A DNA stretch of 64,000 nucleotides, from NCBI GenBank assembly GCA_041393775.1, contig JAWKJM010000004.1, positions 1-64,000 on the forward strand, read 5' to 3'. The notes under the pieces were generated by a model. That model saw nothing but the letters and a program-made list of their open reading frames with translations, searched no databases and was not told the DNA's origin. Of the stretch, positions 1-12,075 are shown in pieces (the first letter of the stretch is position 1; every line of letters begins with the position of its first letter). The position numbers and the translations under genes are program-made. The stretch is from JADKAV01 sp041393775 (GTDB lineage Bacteria > Actinomycetota > Actinomycetes > S36-B12 > UBA10799).

Positions 1-271
1 CCGTGTCTACACGACCACGCCCAAGAAGCCGAACTCGGCGCTGCGCAAGGTCGCCCGTGTGCGGCTCACCAGCCAGATCGAGGTCACTGCCTACATCCCC
101 GGTGTCGGTCACAATCTGCAGGAGCACTCGATCGTGCTCGTGCGTGGTGGACGTGTGAAGGACCTGCCCGGTGTGCGCTACAAGGTCGTGCGTGGAGCGC
201 TGGACACTCAGGGCGTGAAGAACCGCAAGCAGGCTCGCAGCCGTTACGGCGCGAAGAAGGAGAAGGCCTGA
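1..271 (+). CDS. rpsL: 30S ribosomal protein S12, C-terminal part (5' end outside window)
   Basis: The reading frame is open from base 2 and gives the last 89 residues of S12, the decoding-centre protein of the 30S subunit. The conserved blocks TTTPKKPNSALRK, PGVGHNLQEHS and GRVKDLPGVRYK are present. The two lysines whose substitution classically gives streptomycin resistance (K43 and K88 in E. coli numbering) lie in PKKPNS and GRVKDLPG, and both are the sensitive type. The stop TGA shares its last base with the ATG of rpsG, so the genes are translationally coupled. The start codon lies upstream of the window. Confidence 0.97.
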   Translation, partial: RVYTTTPKKPNSALRKVARVRLTSQIEVTAYIPGVGHNLQEHSIVLVRGGRVKDLPGVRYKVVRGALDTQGVKNRKQARSRYGAKKEKA

Positions 272-741
272 TGCCTCGCAAGGGACCCGCTGGCAAGCGC
301 CCGGTGGTCATCGACCCGGTGTACGAATCGCAACTGGTCACCCAGTTGGTGAACAAGGTTCTGCTGGATGGCAAGAAGAGCACCGCCGAGGCGATCGTCT
401 ACGGTGCGCTGGAAGGCTGCCGCGAGAAGAGCGGCAACGACCCGTTGGTGACGCTCAAGCGTGCGCTGGACAACATCCGTCCGACCCTCGAGGTCAAGAG
501 CCGCCGCGTCGGCGGCGCTACTTACCAGGTGCCCGTCGAGGTGCGCTCGGGCCGCAGCAACACCCTGGCCCTGCGCTGGCTGGTGACCTATGCCCGGCAG
601 CGCCGCGAGAAGACCATGACCGAGCGCCTCACCAACGAGCTGCTCGACGCCAGCAACGGCCTCGGCGCCAGCGTGAAGAAGCGCGAGGACACCCACAAGA
701 TGGCTGAGGCCAACAAGGCCTTCGCGCACTACCGGTGGTAG
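271..741 (+). CDS. rpsG: 30S ribosomal protein S7
   Basis: This 156-residue protein begins MPRKGPAGKRPV and has the usual bacterial length. S7 nucleates assembly of the 30S head by binding the 3' major domain of 16S rRNA and lines the E site. The conserved C-terminal region ends AFAHYRW, as in other high-GC Gram-positives. It overlaps rpsL by one base and is followed 12 bp later by fusA in the classical str operon order rpsL-rpsG-fusA-tuf. In E. coli S7 represses its own operon; I see no distinct operator here. Confidence 0.98.
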   Translation: MPRKGPAGKRPVVIDPVYESQLVTQLVNKVLLDGKKSTAEAIVYGALEGCREKSGNDPLVTLKRALDNIRPTLEVKSRRVGGATYQVPVEVRSGRSNTLALRWLVTYARQRREKTMTERLTNELLDASNGLGASVKKREDTHKMAEANKAFAHYRW

Positions 742-753
742 GGGCGTAGCGAT

Positions 754-2856
<2,103 letters not shown>

Positions 2857-2963
2857 TCCCGAGCGTCAACGTCTCGAAGTTGAGACACCCAACCACAACA
2901 ACCACAACCGAAGGCAGTCAGGCCGATTCCCGCCCGGGAGACGGCCGTCAGTCCAGAATCAAT

Positions 2964-2969
2964 AGGAGG
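2964..2969 (+). promoter_or_regulatory. Ribosome binding site that fixes the tuf start
   Basis: AGGAGG lies six bases before a GTG codon at 2976. The frame is open further upstream to an ATG at 2880, but that extension is a threonine-rich, unconserved stretch, while GTG at 2976 begins the conserved EF-Tu N-terminus (MAKAKFERTKPH). The annotated start is therefore 2976. Confidence 0.85.
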
Positions 2970-2975
2970 ACCGCA

Positions 2976-4169
<1,194 letters not shown>

Positions 4170-4184
4170 TACCAGTACGACCCC

Positions 4185-4225
4185 CCGGTTGGGGGCGGGC
4201 GGCCCGCGCCCCCGCTCCCAACCGG
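4185..4225 (+). terminator. GC-rich hairpin after tuf (terminator or attenuator)
   Basis: CCGGTTGGG at 4185-4193 pairs exactly with CCCAACCGG at 4217-4225, and the intervening bases form further G-C pairs. There is no run of T after the stem, so it is not a canonical intrinsic terminator. It lies in the 138-bp gap between tuf and rpsJ, where the str and S10 operons meet, so termination or attenuation is the simplest reading. Confidence 0.6.
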
Positions 4226-4307
4226 ACCACACCACCAGGTGGGGGAGGCGGGACACGAGCCCCGCTCCACCCGACGACAGCGGCGAGAAGAAGAGGAAAC
4301 AAGCGCC

Positions 4308-4616
4308 ATGGCGGGACAGAAGATCCGCATCAGGCTGAAGGCCTACGACCACGAAGTCATCGACAAATGGGCGAAGACGATCGTGGACACTGTGTCGCGT
4401 ACCGGTGCCACAGTCGCCGGTCCTGTGCCGCTGCCGACGGAGAAGAACGTGTACTGCGTCATCCGCTCGCCGCACAAGTACAAGGACAGCCGCGAGCACT
4501 TCGAGATGCGCACTCACAAACGACTGATCGACATCCTCGATCCGACTCCGAAGACCGTCGATTCGCTGATGAAGCTGGATCTGCCGGCCGGTGTCGAGAT
4601 CGAGATCAAGCTGTAG
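4308..4616 (+). CDS. rpsJ: 30S ribosomal protein S10
   Basis: This 102-residue protein begins MAGQKIRIRLKAYDHEVID. S10 is a 30S head protein and, with NusB, part of the antitermination complex. A longer in-frame start at 4239 exists but adds a charged unconserved extension; ATG at 4308 gives the exact family N-terminus after a purine-rich stretch (GAGAAGAAGAGGAAAC). It is the first gene of the S10 operon, which continues with rplC 9 bp later. Confidence 0.98.
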   Translation: MAGQKIRIRLKAYDHEVIDKWAKTIVDTVSRTGATVAGPVPLPTEKNVYCVIRSPHKYKDSREHFEMRTHKRLIDILDPTPKTVDSLMKLDLPAGVEIEIKL

Positions 4617-4625
4617 GACGCCACC

Positions 4626-5273
4626 ATGAAGACGAGAACTCGCAAAGGGCTGCTGGGCGCCAAGCTCGGCATGACCCAGGTATGGGATGAGAACAACCGG
4701 ATCGTTCCGGTCACCGTCATCGGGGCCGGTCCCTGCGTGGTCACCCAGATCCGCACGCCTGAGACGGACGGCTACTCCGCCGTCCAGATCGCGTTCGGCG
4801 CCATCGACCCGCGCAAGGTCAACAAGCCCGACAGTGGACACTTCGCCAAAGCCGGCGTGACGCCGCGCAAGGACCTGCTCGAGCTGCGCACCGAGGACGC
4901 CTCGGAGTACACGCTGGGCCAGGAACTCAAGGCCGACGTGTTCGAGGCCGGACAACTGGTGGACGTCACTGCGACGAGCAAGGGCAAAGGATTCGCCGGT
5001 GTCATGAAGCGGCACGGCTTCGCCGGCCTGCGCGCATCCCACGGTGTGCACCGCAAGCACCGGTCGCCGGGTTCGATCGGTGGTTGCGCCACCCCGGGGC
5101 GGGTCTTCAAGGGTTTGAACATGGCCGGGCGTATGGGGTCCGACCGCGTCACCACACAAGGCCTGACCGTGCACTCGGTCGACCCCGAGCGCAACCTGAT
5201 CCTGCTCAAGGGATCGGTCCCCGGGCCCAAGGGCGCCTTGGTGCTCATCCGCGATGCAGCGAAGGGTGCCTGA
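4626..5273 (+). CDS. rplC: 50S ribosomal protein L3
   Basis: This 215-residue protein is one of the early-assembling 50S proteins whose long loop reaches the peptidyl transferase centre. It begins MKTRTRKGLLGAKLGMTQ. The central SHGVHRKHRSPGSIG and the GRMGSDRVT segments are the typical loop sequences near the peptidyl transferase centre. Length and order (rpsJ-rplC-rplD) are standard. It ends one base before the ATG of rplD. Confidence 0.98.
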   Translation: MKTRTRKGLLGAKLGMTQVWDENNRIVPVTVIGAGPCVVTQIRTPETDGYSAVQIAFGAIDPRKVNKPDSGHFAKAGVTPRKDLLELRTEDASEYTLGQELKADVFEAGQLVDVTATSKGKGFAGVMKRHGFAGLRASHGVHRKHRSPGSIGGCATPGRVFKGLNMAGRMGSDRVTTQGLTVHSVDPERNLILLKGSVPGPKGALVLIRDAAKGA

Positions 5274-5274
5274 C

Positions 5275-5982
5275 ATGACGTCGATCGAGATCAAGAACCC
5301 GTCCGGCAGCGGTGCCGGTACGGTCGACCTGCCCGCAGAGGTGTTCAACGTGCAGACCAACGTGCCGTTGATCCACCAGGTCGTGGTGGCGCAGTTGGCC
5401 GCCGCGCGGAAGGGCACGCACAAGACCAAGACCCGCGCAGAGGTCGCCGGTGGTGGCCGCAAGCCGTACCGGCAGAAGGGCACCGGCCGGGCCCGCCAGG
5501 GTTCGGTACGCGCCCCGCAGTTCGCCGGTGGTGGTGTTGTGCATGGCCCCACACCGCGCACCTACGAGCAGAAGACGCCCAAGAAGATGAAGGCCGCCGC
5601 CCTGCGCGGGGCGCTGTCCGATCGGGCCCGCGCCGACAAGGTGCACGTTGTGAGTGGTCTCATCGAGGGCCCGACGCCGTCGACCAAGTCCGCGATCGCC
5701 GCGTTGCGGGCCGTCACGACGGCGGCCGCCGTCCTGGTGGTGGCCAAGCGAGACGACGAGCTCACCTGGTTGTCGCTGCGCAACGCGCCCGAAGTGCACC
5801 TGCTGGCCCCCGACCAGCTCAACACCTACGACGTGCTCGTCAACGACGACGTGGTGTTCACCGAGGGCGCCCTCGAGCAGTTCCTGGCCGGCCCCCGCAG
5901 CGGGGCCTCGGCCAAGGCGACGGCGACGTCGACCGAGGCTGAGTCCGCCGATGAGTCGACCAAAGAAGAGGAGTCCGCATGA
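5275..5982 (+). CDS. rplD: 50S ribosomal protein L4
   Basis: This 235-residue protein has an extended loop (RAEVAGGGRKPYRQKGTGRAR) that lines the nascent peptide exit tunnel, the site where macrolide-resistance changes occur. A longer in-frame start at 5254 would overlap rplC by 20 bp; ATG at 5275, right after the rplC stop, gives the family N-terminus. The last 25 or so residues are an S/T/E-rich acidic tail that extends beyond the common length, as in several actinobacteria. It overlaps rplW by 4 bp (ATGA). Confidence 0.97.
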   Translation: MTSIEIKNPSGSGAGTVDLPAEVFNVQTNVPLIHQVVVAQLAAARKGTHKTKTRAEVAGGGRKPYRQKGTGRARQGSVRAPQFAGGGVVHGPTPRTYEQKTPKKMKAAALRGALSDRARADKVHVVSGLIEGPTPSTKSAIAALRAVTTAAAVLVVAKRDDELTWLSLRNAPEVHLLAPDQLNTYDVLVNDDVVFTEGALEQFLAGPRSGASAKATATSTEAESADESTKEEESA

Positions 5983-6278
5983 GGATCGCAGACCCCCGCG
6001 ACGTCCTGCTCGGACCGGTGATCTCGGAGAAGGCCTATGGTCTGCTCGACGAGAACAAGTACACGTTCAACGTGCGCCCGGATGCGAACAAGACTGAGAT
6101 CAAGATCGCCGTCGAGAAGGTCTTCGGCGTCAAGGTGACCGATGTGAACACTCTCAACCGCCCCGGCAAGCGGGTGCGCACGCGTGCGGGCTTCGGCCAG
6201 CGCGCTGCATCCAAGCGTGCCGTCGTGACGGTTGCCCAGGGTGACCGCATCGACATCTTCGGCGGACCGGTCAGTTGA
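5979..6278 (+). CDS. rplW: 50S ribosomal protein L23
   Basis: This 99-residue protein sits at the mouth of the exit tunnel and docks trigger factor and SRP. It begins MRIADPRDVLLGPVISEKAY and contains the KYTFNVRPDANKTEI strand typical of the family. Its ATG overlaps the rplD stop in an ATGA arrangement, which suggests reinitiation coupling. The next gene, rplB, starts 13 bp downstream. Confidence 0.97.
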   Translation: MRIADPRDVLLGPVISEKAYGLLDENKYTFNVRPDANKTEIKIAVEKVFGVKVTDVNTLNRPGKRVRTRAGFGQRAASKRAVVTVAQGDRIDIFGGPVS

Positions 6279-6291
6279 GGCAGGGATAGAC

Positions 6292-7128
6292 ATGGGAATT
6301 CGCAAGTACAAGCCGACTACGTCGGCCCGCCGTGGCTCGAGCGTCGCGGACTTCGCTGAGGTGACCCGCTCCACGCCGGAGAAGTCACTGGTGCGCCCGC
6401 TGCCCCAGAAGGGTGGTCGCAACAACTCCGGGCGGATCATGACCCGCCACCAGGGTGGCGGCCACAAGCGCGCATACCGACTCATCGATTTCCGGCGTGC
6501 CGACAAGGACGGTGTGCCGGCCAAGGTCGCCCACATCGAGTACGACCCCAACCGGACGAGCCGGATCGCGCTGCTGCACTACGCCGACGGCGAGAAGCGC
6601 TACATCCTGGCGCCGCAGAACCTGCGCCAGGGTGACCGGGTCGAGACCGGTAAGGGCGCGGACATCAAGCCGGGGAACAACCTGCCACTGCGCTACATCC
6701 CGACCGGTACGGTCATCCACGCGGTCGAGTTGCGTCCGGGCGGCGGGGCGAAGATCGCCCGGTCTGCCGGATCGAGTGTGCAGTTGGTTGCCAAGGACGG
6801 TCCTTATGCGCAACTGCGGATGCCGTCCGGTGAGATCCGGAACGTGGACCTGCGCTGCCGCGCCACGATCGGTGAGGTGGGCAACGCCGAGCAGTCCAAC
6901 ATCAACTGGGGCAAGGCCGGCCGCAGTCGCTGGAAGGGCAAGCGCCCGACCGTGCGCGGTGTGGCCATGAACCCGGTCGACCACCCGCACGGTGGTGGTG
7001 AGGGCAAGACCTCCGGTGGGCGTCACCCGGTCAACCCGAAAGGCAAGCCCGAGGGCCGCACCCGGTCGAAGAAGAACCCGAGCGACAAGTACATCGTCCG
7101 CCGCCGTAAGTCCGGCAAGAAGCGCTAG
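6292..7128 (+). CDS. rplB: 50S ribosomal protein L2
   Basis: This 278-residue protein is a core 50S protein needed for subunit association and peptidyl transferase function. It begins MGIRKYKPTTSARRGSS. The conserved C-terminal MNPVDHPHGGGEGK block, with the essential histidine (H229 in E. coli), is intact. An in-frame start 60 bp upstream lies inside rplW and adds unrelated sequence, so 6292 is used. Length is standard. Confidence 0.98.
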   Translation: MGIRKYKPTTSARRGSSVADFAEVTRSTPEKSLVRPLPQKGGRNNSGRIMTRHQGGGHKRAYRLIDFRRADKDGVPAKVAHIEYDPNRTSRIALLHYADGEKRYILAPQNLRQGDRVETGKGADIKPGNNLPLRYIPTGTVIHAVELRPGGGAKIARSAGSSVQLVAKDGPYAQLRMPSGEIRNVDLRCRATIGEVGNAEQSNINWGKAGRSRWKGKRPTVRGVAMNPVDHPHGGGEGKTSGGRHPVNPKGKPEGRTRSKKNPSDKYIVRRRKSGKKR

Positions 7129-7139
7129 AGGGATACACG

Positions 7140-7421
7140 ATGCCACGCAGTTTGAAGAAGGGTCCCTTCGTGGACACGCACCTCATGAAGAAGGTCGAGG
7201 AGCAGAACGACAAAGGCTCCAAAGCCGTCATCAAGACCTGGTCGCGACGGTCCATGATCGTGCCGGCGATGCTCGGTCACACCCTCGCGGTGCACGACGG
7301 ACGCAAGCACATCCCGGTGTTCATCACCGAGAACATGGTCGGCCACAAACTCGGCGAATTCGCGCCCACGCGAACCTTCCGGGGCCACGTCAAGGACGAC
7401 CGCAAGGCCAAGCGCCGCTAG
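7140..7421 (+). CDS. rpsS: 30S ribosomal protein S19
   Basis: This 93-residue protein begins MPRSLKKGPFVDTHLMKKVE, the family signature. S19 forms a complex with S13 at the top of the 30S head and contacts the A-site finger of the 50S. The conserved ITENMVGHKLGEFAPTRTF motif is present. It lies between rplB and rplV in the invariant S10-operon order. Confidence 0.98.
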   Translation: MPRSLKKGPFVDTHLMKKVEEQNDKGSKAVIKTWSRRSMIVPAMLGHTLAVHDGRKHIPVFITENMVGHKLGEFAPTRTFRGHVKDDRKAKRR

Positions 7422-7470
7422 GGCGCCGCACCGTAACGACATCACCAGACACAAGAAGGCAGGGATTGCG

Positions 7471-7830
7471 ATGGAAGCCAGGGCCAAGGCGCGATATGTG
7501 CGCGTCACGCCCATGAAGGCGCGTCGGGTAGTCGACCTCATCCGGGGTCTGCCGGCGGCCGAGGCGCAGGCGGTTCTCCGATTCGCACCGCAGGCGGCCA
7601 GCGAGCCGGTGGGCAAGGTGCTCGACAGCGCTATCGCCAACGCCACGAACAACGACAGCCTCGACCCGAACGACCTGTTCGTGTCCGAGGTCTACGTCGA
7701 TGAAGGTCCGACCATGAAGCGCTTCCGTCCGCGGGCGCGTGGATCGGCCAACCGGATTCGCAAGCGGACAAGTCACATCACAGTGGTCGTCGCGTCGCGC
7801 ACAGCGGCCGCGGCCGAAGGGAAGGGGTGA
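7471..7830 (+). CDS. rplV: 50S ribosomal protein L22
   Basis: This 119-residue protein has a beta-hairpin that narrows the nascent-chain tunnel, a macrolide-resistance locus. It begins MEARAKARYVRVTPMKARRVVDLIRG and ends in a short basic/alanine-rich tail. An AGGCAGGG purine stretch lies about 6 bases before the start. The stop overlaps a possible GTG for rpsC, but the rpsC start is better placed 9 bp further on. Confidence 0.97.
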   Translation: MEARAKARYVRVTPMKARRVVDLIRGLPAAEAQAVLRFAPQAASEPVGKVLDSAIANATNNDSLDPNDLFVSEVYVDEGPTMKRFRPRARGSANRIRKRTSHITVVVASRTAAAAEGKG

Positions 7831-7835
7831 GCCAC

Positions 7836-8669
<834 letters not shown>

Positions 8670-8670
8670 C

Positions 8671-9090
8671 ATGCTGATTCCCCGCAGAGTGAAGCACCGC
8701 AAACAGCACCACCCCAAGCGCACCGGCATGGCCAAGGGCGGCACCCGGGTGAGTTTCGGCGACTGGGGTCTGCAGGCTGTCGAGCCAGCCTACGTGACCA
8801 ACCGGCAGATCGAGGCCGCTCGTATCGCGATGACCCGCCACATCAAGCGCGGCGGCAAGGTCTGGATCAACATCTACCCGGACCGTCCGCTGACCAAGAA
8901 GCCGGCCGAGACGCGCATGGGTTCCGGCAAGGGCTCGCCCGAATGGTGGGTCGCCAATGTGAAGCCCGGACGGGTCATGTTCGAGCTGACCTATCCCAAC
9001 GAGCAGACCGCGCAGGAAGCACTGCAGCGCGCAGCCCACAAGCTGCCGATGAAGTGCCGGATCGTGCGGCGCGAAGTGAGTGAGGACTGA
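8671..9090 (+). CDS. rplP: 50S ribosomal protein L16
   Basis: This 139-residue protein begins MLIPRRVKHRKQHHPKRTG and organises the A-site tRNA region of the 50S. A long in-frame extension upstream lies inside rpsC and encodes the shadow of its repeat tail, so ATG at 8671, one base after the rpsC stop, is the start. The conserved MGSGKGSPEWWVANVKPG motif is intact. The stop overlaps the rpmC ATG by one base. Confidence 0.98.
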   Translation: MLIPRRVKHRKQHHPKRTGMAKGGTRVSFGDWGLQAVEPAYVTNRQIEAARIAMTRHIKRGGKVWINIYPDRPLTKKPAETRMGSGKGSPEWWVANVKPGRVMFELTYPNEQTAQEALQRAAHKLPMKCRIVRREVSED

Positions 9091-9314
9091 TGCCTGCTAC
9101 GAAGACAGAAGAGTTGCGGATGTTGAGCGACGACGAGCTCGTGGCGCGGCTCAAGGAAGGCAAGGAGGAATTGTTCAACCTCCGCTTCCAGTCCGCCACC
9201 GGCCAGTTGGAGAACCACGGCCGCCTGCGTGCGGTCAAGAAGGACATAGCCCGCATCTACACGGTCATGCGTGAGCGCGAGCTGGGCATTACAAGTGACG
9301 AGGTCATGGCATGA
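9090..9314 (+). CDS. rpmC: 50S ribosomal protein L29
   Basis: This 74-residue, two-helix protein sits near the tunnel exit beside L23. It contains the conserved LKEGKEELFNLRFQSATGQLEN segment. Its start overlaps the rplP stop by one base (TGATG) and its own stop overlaps rpsQ by 4 bp (ATGA), so three consecutive genes are coupled. Confidence 0.97.
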   Translation: MPATKTEELRMLSDDELVARLKEGKEELFNLRFQSATGQLENHGRLRAVKKDIARIYTVMRERELGITSDEVMA

Positions 9315-9589
9315 GTGAGCAAGAGGCCGCTGTGCAGCCGCGCGGATTCCGCAAGGTCCGGGAGGGCCTGGTCGTCAGCGACAAGATGGACAAGACCGTC
9401 GTGGTCGCCGTCGAGGACCGGTTCAAGCACCCCTTGTACGGCAAGGTCGTGCGGCGCACCAGCCGTTTGAAGGCACACGACGAGAACAACGAGTGCGGCG
9501 TGGGCGACCGCGTCGAACTCATGGAGACCCGTCCGACCTCCGCCACCAAGCGGTGGCGGGTCGTGAAGGTCCTCGAGAAGGCGAAGTAG
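9311..9589 (+). CDS. rpsQ: 30S ribosomal protein S17
   Basis: This 92-residue OB-fold protein binds helices 7 and 11 of 16S rRNA. The core KVREGLVVSDKMDKTVVVAVEDRFKHPLY is conserved, with a short N-terminal extension. It is the last gene of the S10 group; rplN of the spc group starts 3 bp later, so there is no room for a separate promoter outside the coding region. Confidence 0.97.
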   Translation: MSEQEAAVQPRGFRKVREGLVVSDKMDKTVVVAVEDRFKHPLYGKVVRRTSRLKAHDENNECGVGDRVELMETRPTSATKRWRVVKVLEKAK

Positions 9590-9592
9590 ACC

Positions 9593-9961
9593 ATGATCCA
9601 GCAGGAATCCCGAGTCCGGGTGGCGGACAACACGGGCGCGAAGGAGTTGCTGTGCATCCGCGTGCTCGGTGGGTCCGGGCGCCGGTATGCCGGCATCGGC
9701 GACATCATCGTCGCCACCGTCAAGGACGCGATCCCCGGCGGTGCGACCAAGAAGGGCGAGGTCGTCAAGGCCGTCGTCGTGCGCACCACCAAGCAGAAGC
9801 GTCGCGCCGACGGCTCCTACATCCGCTTCGACGAGAACGCGGCGGTGATCCTCAAGGCAGATGGCGAACCGCGTGGAACCCGCATCTTCGGGCCGGTTGG
9901 TCGCGAACTGCGCGACAAGAGGTTCATGAAGATCATCTCGCTGGCTCCGGAGGTGTTGTGA
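9593..9961 (+). CDS. rplN: 50S ribosomal protein L14
   Basis: This 122-residue protein lies at the 30S-50S interface and near the docking site of translational GTPases. It begins MIQQESRVRVADNTGAKELLCIRVLGG. Length and sequence are typical. It is three bases after rpsQ and overlaps rplX by one base, so the S10 and spc groups seem to form one continuous transcription unit here. Confidence 0.98.
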   Translation: MIQQESRVRVADNTGAKELLCIRVLGGSGRRYAGIGDIIVATVKDAIPGGATKKGEVVKAVVVRTTKQKRRADGSYIRFDENAAVILKADGEPRGTRIFGPVGRELRDKRFMKIISLAPEVL

Positions 9962-10323
9962 TGGCAGGCGTGAAAGTGCGCAAGGGCGACACCGTTCAGG
10001 TGATCTCCGGCAAGGACAAGGGCATCACCGGCCGCGTGCTGGTGGTCGACCCGGACACGCAGCGGGTGATCGTCGAGGGTGTGAACCGTGTGGTGAAGCA
10101 CACGAAGATCGGTCAGGGCGACCGTGGTGCCAAGACGGGCGGACTGATCCACACCGAGGCTCCCATCCACGTGTCCAACGTGATGGTGATCGACTCCGAC
10201 GGCAAAGCCACGAAGGTCGGCTCGCGCCGGGAGAGCGTGGAGAAGCGCCGCGCCGATGGCACGACGTACGAGGGAATGCGGCGGGTGCGAGTCGCCCGCC
10301 GGACAGGTAAGGACATCGAATGA
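9961..10323 (+). CDS. rplX: 50S ribosomal protein L24
   Basis: This 120-residue protein has an N-terminal KOW motif (KGDTVQVISGKDKGITGRV) and starts 50S assembly. ATG at 9961 overlaps the rplN stop; the frame is open far upstream but only as a shadow of rpsQ and rplN. It is slightly longer than the usual 105 or so residues because of a basic C-terminal end. It overlaps rplE by 4 bp. Confidence 0.97.
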   Translation: MAGVKVRKGDTVQVISGKDKGITGRVLVVDPDTQRVIVEGVNRVVKHTKIGQGDRGAKTGGLIHTEAPIHVSNVMVIDSDGKATKVGSRRESVEKRRADGTTYEGMRRVRVARRTGKDIE

Positions 10324-10880
10324 CAGACACTGCGACGCAGCCGCGTCTCAAGCAGCGCTACAACGACGAGATCCGGGCGGCCCTCCGGGAGCAGCTCGGG
10401 GTCACAAACGTCATGCAGGTTCCCAGCGTGACCAAGGTGGTCGTGAACATGGGCGTCGGCGACGCCGCTCGTGACAGCAAACTCATCGACGGCGCGGTGC
10501 GTGACCTCGCCACGATCACCGGCCAGAAGCCGCAGGTGACCAAGGCCCGCAAGTCGATCGCGCAGTTCAAGCTGCGGGAGGGACAGCCGATCGGGGCCCA
10601 CGCGACCCTGCGCGGTGACCGGATGTGGGAGTTCCTCGACCGGCTGATGTCCGTAGCACTTCCCCGGATCCGTGACTTCCGCGGCCTCTCGCCGCGGCAG
10701 TTCGACGGCCGTGGCAACTACACCTTCGGGCTGACCGAGCAGGTCATGTTCCCGGAGGTGGACCCCGACAAGGTGGACCGCGCCCGCGGAATGGACGTGA
10801 CCATCGTGACCAGTGCGGTCGACGACGAGGGTGGCCGTGCGCTGCTCACGATGCTCGGCATGCCTTTCAAGGAGAACTGA
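10320..10880 (+). CDS. rplE: 50S ribosomal protein L5
   Basis: This 186-residue protein binds 5S rRNA and contacts the P-site tRNA. Conserved segments include NVMQVPSVTKVVVNMGVG and IRDFRGLSPRQFDGRGNYTFG. It overlaps rplX by 4 bp and is followed, one base after its stop, by the ATG of the zinc-type S14 gene. Length and order are standard. Confidence 0.98.
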   Translation: MTDTATQPRLKQRYNDEIRAALREQLGVTNVMQVPSVTKVVVNMGVGDAARDSKLIDGAVRDLATITGQKPQVTKARKSIAQFKLREGQPIGAHATLRGDRMWEFLDRLMSVALPRIRDFRGLSPRQFDGRGNYTFGLTEQVMFPEVDPDKVDRARGMDVTIVTSAVDDEGGRALLTMLGMPFKEN

Positions 10881-10881
10881 C

Positions 10882-11067
10882 ATGGCCAAAAAGGCATTGA
10901 TCGAGAAGTCCGGTAAGAAGCCGAAGTTCGAGGTGCGCGGCTACACCCGCTGTAACCGCTGCGGCCGACCGCGTTCGGTGTACCGCAAGTTCGGCCTGTG
11001 CCGCGTGTGCCTGCGCGACATGGCCCACCGCGGTGAACTACCCGGCGTCACAAAAAGCAGCTGGTAA
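10882..11067 (+). CDS. rpsN: 30S ribosomal protein S14, zinc-binding type Z
   Basis: This 61-residue protein begins MAKKALIEKSGKKPKFEVRGY. It carries a complete zinc ribbon, C24xxC27 and C40xxC43, and is the short zinc form of S14 used by many Gram-positives. A zinc-free, longer S14 paralogue under Zur control often exists elsewhere in actinobacterial genomes; none is in this window. The start is one base after rplE. The in-frame upstream extension lies inside rplE and is not used. Confidence 0.97.
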   Translation: MAKKALIEKSGKKPKFEVRGYTRCNRCGRPRSVYRKFGLCRVCLRDMAHRGELPGVTKSSW

Positions 11068-11130
11068 CACCAAACCCCCGAACGCCGAAGGTCCGCATCC
11101 TCGGAAACCACGGCGAGAAAGAAGAACCCA

Positions 11131-11529
11131 ATGAGCATGACCGACCCGATCGCAGACATGTTGACCCGTCTGCGTAACGCCAGTGCGGCCCACCACGAAG
11201 AAGTGGCGATGCCGCACTCCAAGATCAAAGAGGGCATCGCGCAGATCCTGCAGTCCGAGGGCTACGTCGCCGATGTCCGCACCGAGGACGCGACCGTCGG
11301 ACGGACCCTCGTGGTGGGCCTGAAGTACGGCCCGAACCGCGAGCGTTCGATCTCCGGCATCCGCCGGGTAAGCAAGCCCGGGCTGCGGGTCTACGCCAAG
11401 CGCGGCGGCATGCCCCGCGTGCTCGGCGGGCTCGGGATCGCGATCATTTCCACGTCGTCGGGTCTGCTCACCGACCGGCAGGCTGAGAAGAAGGGCGTAG
11501 GTGGGGAAGTCCTCGCCTACGTCTGGTGA
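11131..11529 (+). CDS. rpsH: 30S ribosomal protein S8
   Basis: This 132-residue protein begins MSMTDPIADMLTRLRNASAA and binds the central domain of 16S rRNA. In E. coli it represses the spc operon by binding mRNA near rplE; the 63-bp gap before it here could hold such a site, but I see no clear mimic. It ends 9 bp before rplF. Confidence 0.97.
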   Translation: MSMTDPIADMLTRLRNASAAHHEEVAMPHSKIKEGIAQILQSEGYVADVRTEDATVGRTLVVGLKYGPNRERSISGIRRVSKPGLRVYAKRGGMPRVLGGLGIAIISTSSGLLTDRQAEKKGVGGEVLAYVW

Positions 11530-11538
11530 GGGGCTGTC

Positions 11539-12075
11539 ATGTCACGTATTGGTAAGCACCCGGTGCCGATCCCCAGCGGGGTCAAGGTGGCCATCGAGGG
11601 CCAGGAGGTGACCGTCACGGGGCCGAAGGGTTCGTTGACCCATGTGGTCGCGGAGCCGATCAAGGTCGCCGAGGAGGACGGCACGATCGCAGTGACCCGT
11701 CCCGACGACGAGCGCCGCAGTAAGTCGTTGCACGGCCTGAGCCGCACACTGATCGCCAACATGGTGGTCGGAGTCACCGAGGGCTACAGCAAGAGCCTCG
11801 AGATCTCCGGTACCGGTTACCGCGTCGTGCCGAAGGGTCAGGGCCTCGAGTTCTCGCTCGGCTTCAGCCACCCCGTGCAGGTGGATGCCCCTGCGGGCAT
11901 CAGCTTCCAGGTGGAAGGGCCGACGAAGTTCACCGTGTCCGGTACCGACAAGCAACAGGTCGGCGAGGTGGCTGCGAACATCCGCAAGCTGCGCAAGCCG
12001 GACCCGTACAAGGCCAAGGGCATCCGGTATGCCGGCGAGCAGATCCGCCGCAAGGCCGGAAAGGCAGGTAAGTGA
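11539..12075 (+). CDS. rplF: 50S ribosomal protein L6
   Basis: This 178-residue protein near the sarcin-ricin loop has two tandem alpha/beta domains. It begins MSRIGKHPVPIPSGVKV, and the second domain ends with the conserved RKPDPYKAKGIRY block. The stop overlaps the preferred ATG of rplR by one base (GTGATG). Confidence 0.98.
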   Translation: MSRIGKHPVPIPSGVKVAIEGQEVTVTGPKGSLTHVVAEPIKVAEEDGTIAVTRPDDERRSKSLHGLSRTLIANMVVGVTEGYSKSLEISGTGYRVVPKGQGLEFSLGFSHPVQVDAPAGISFQVEGPTKFTVSGTDKQQVGEVAANIRKLRKPDPYKAKGIRYAGEQIRRKAGKAGK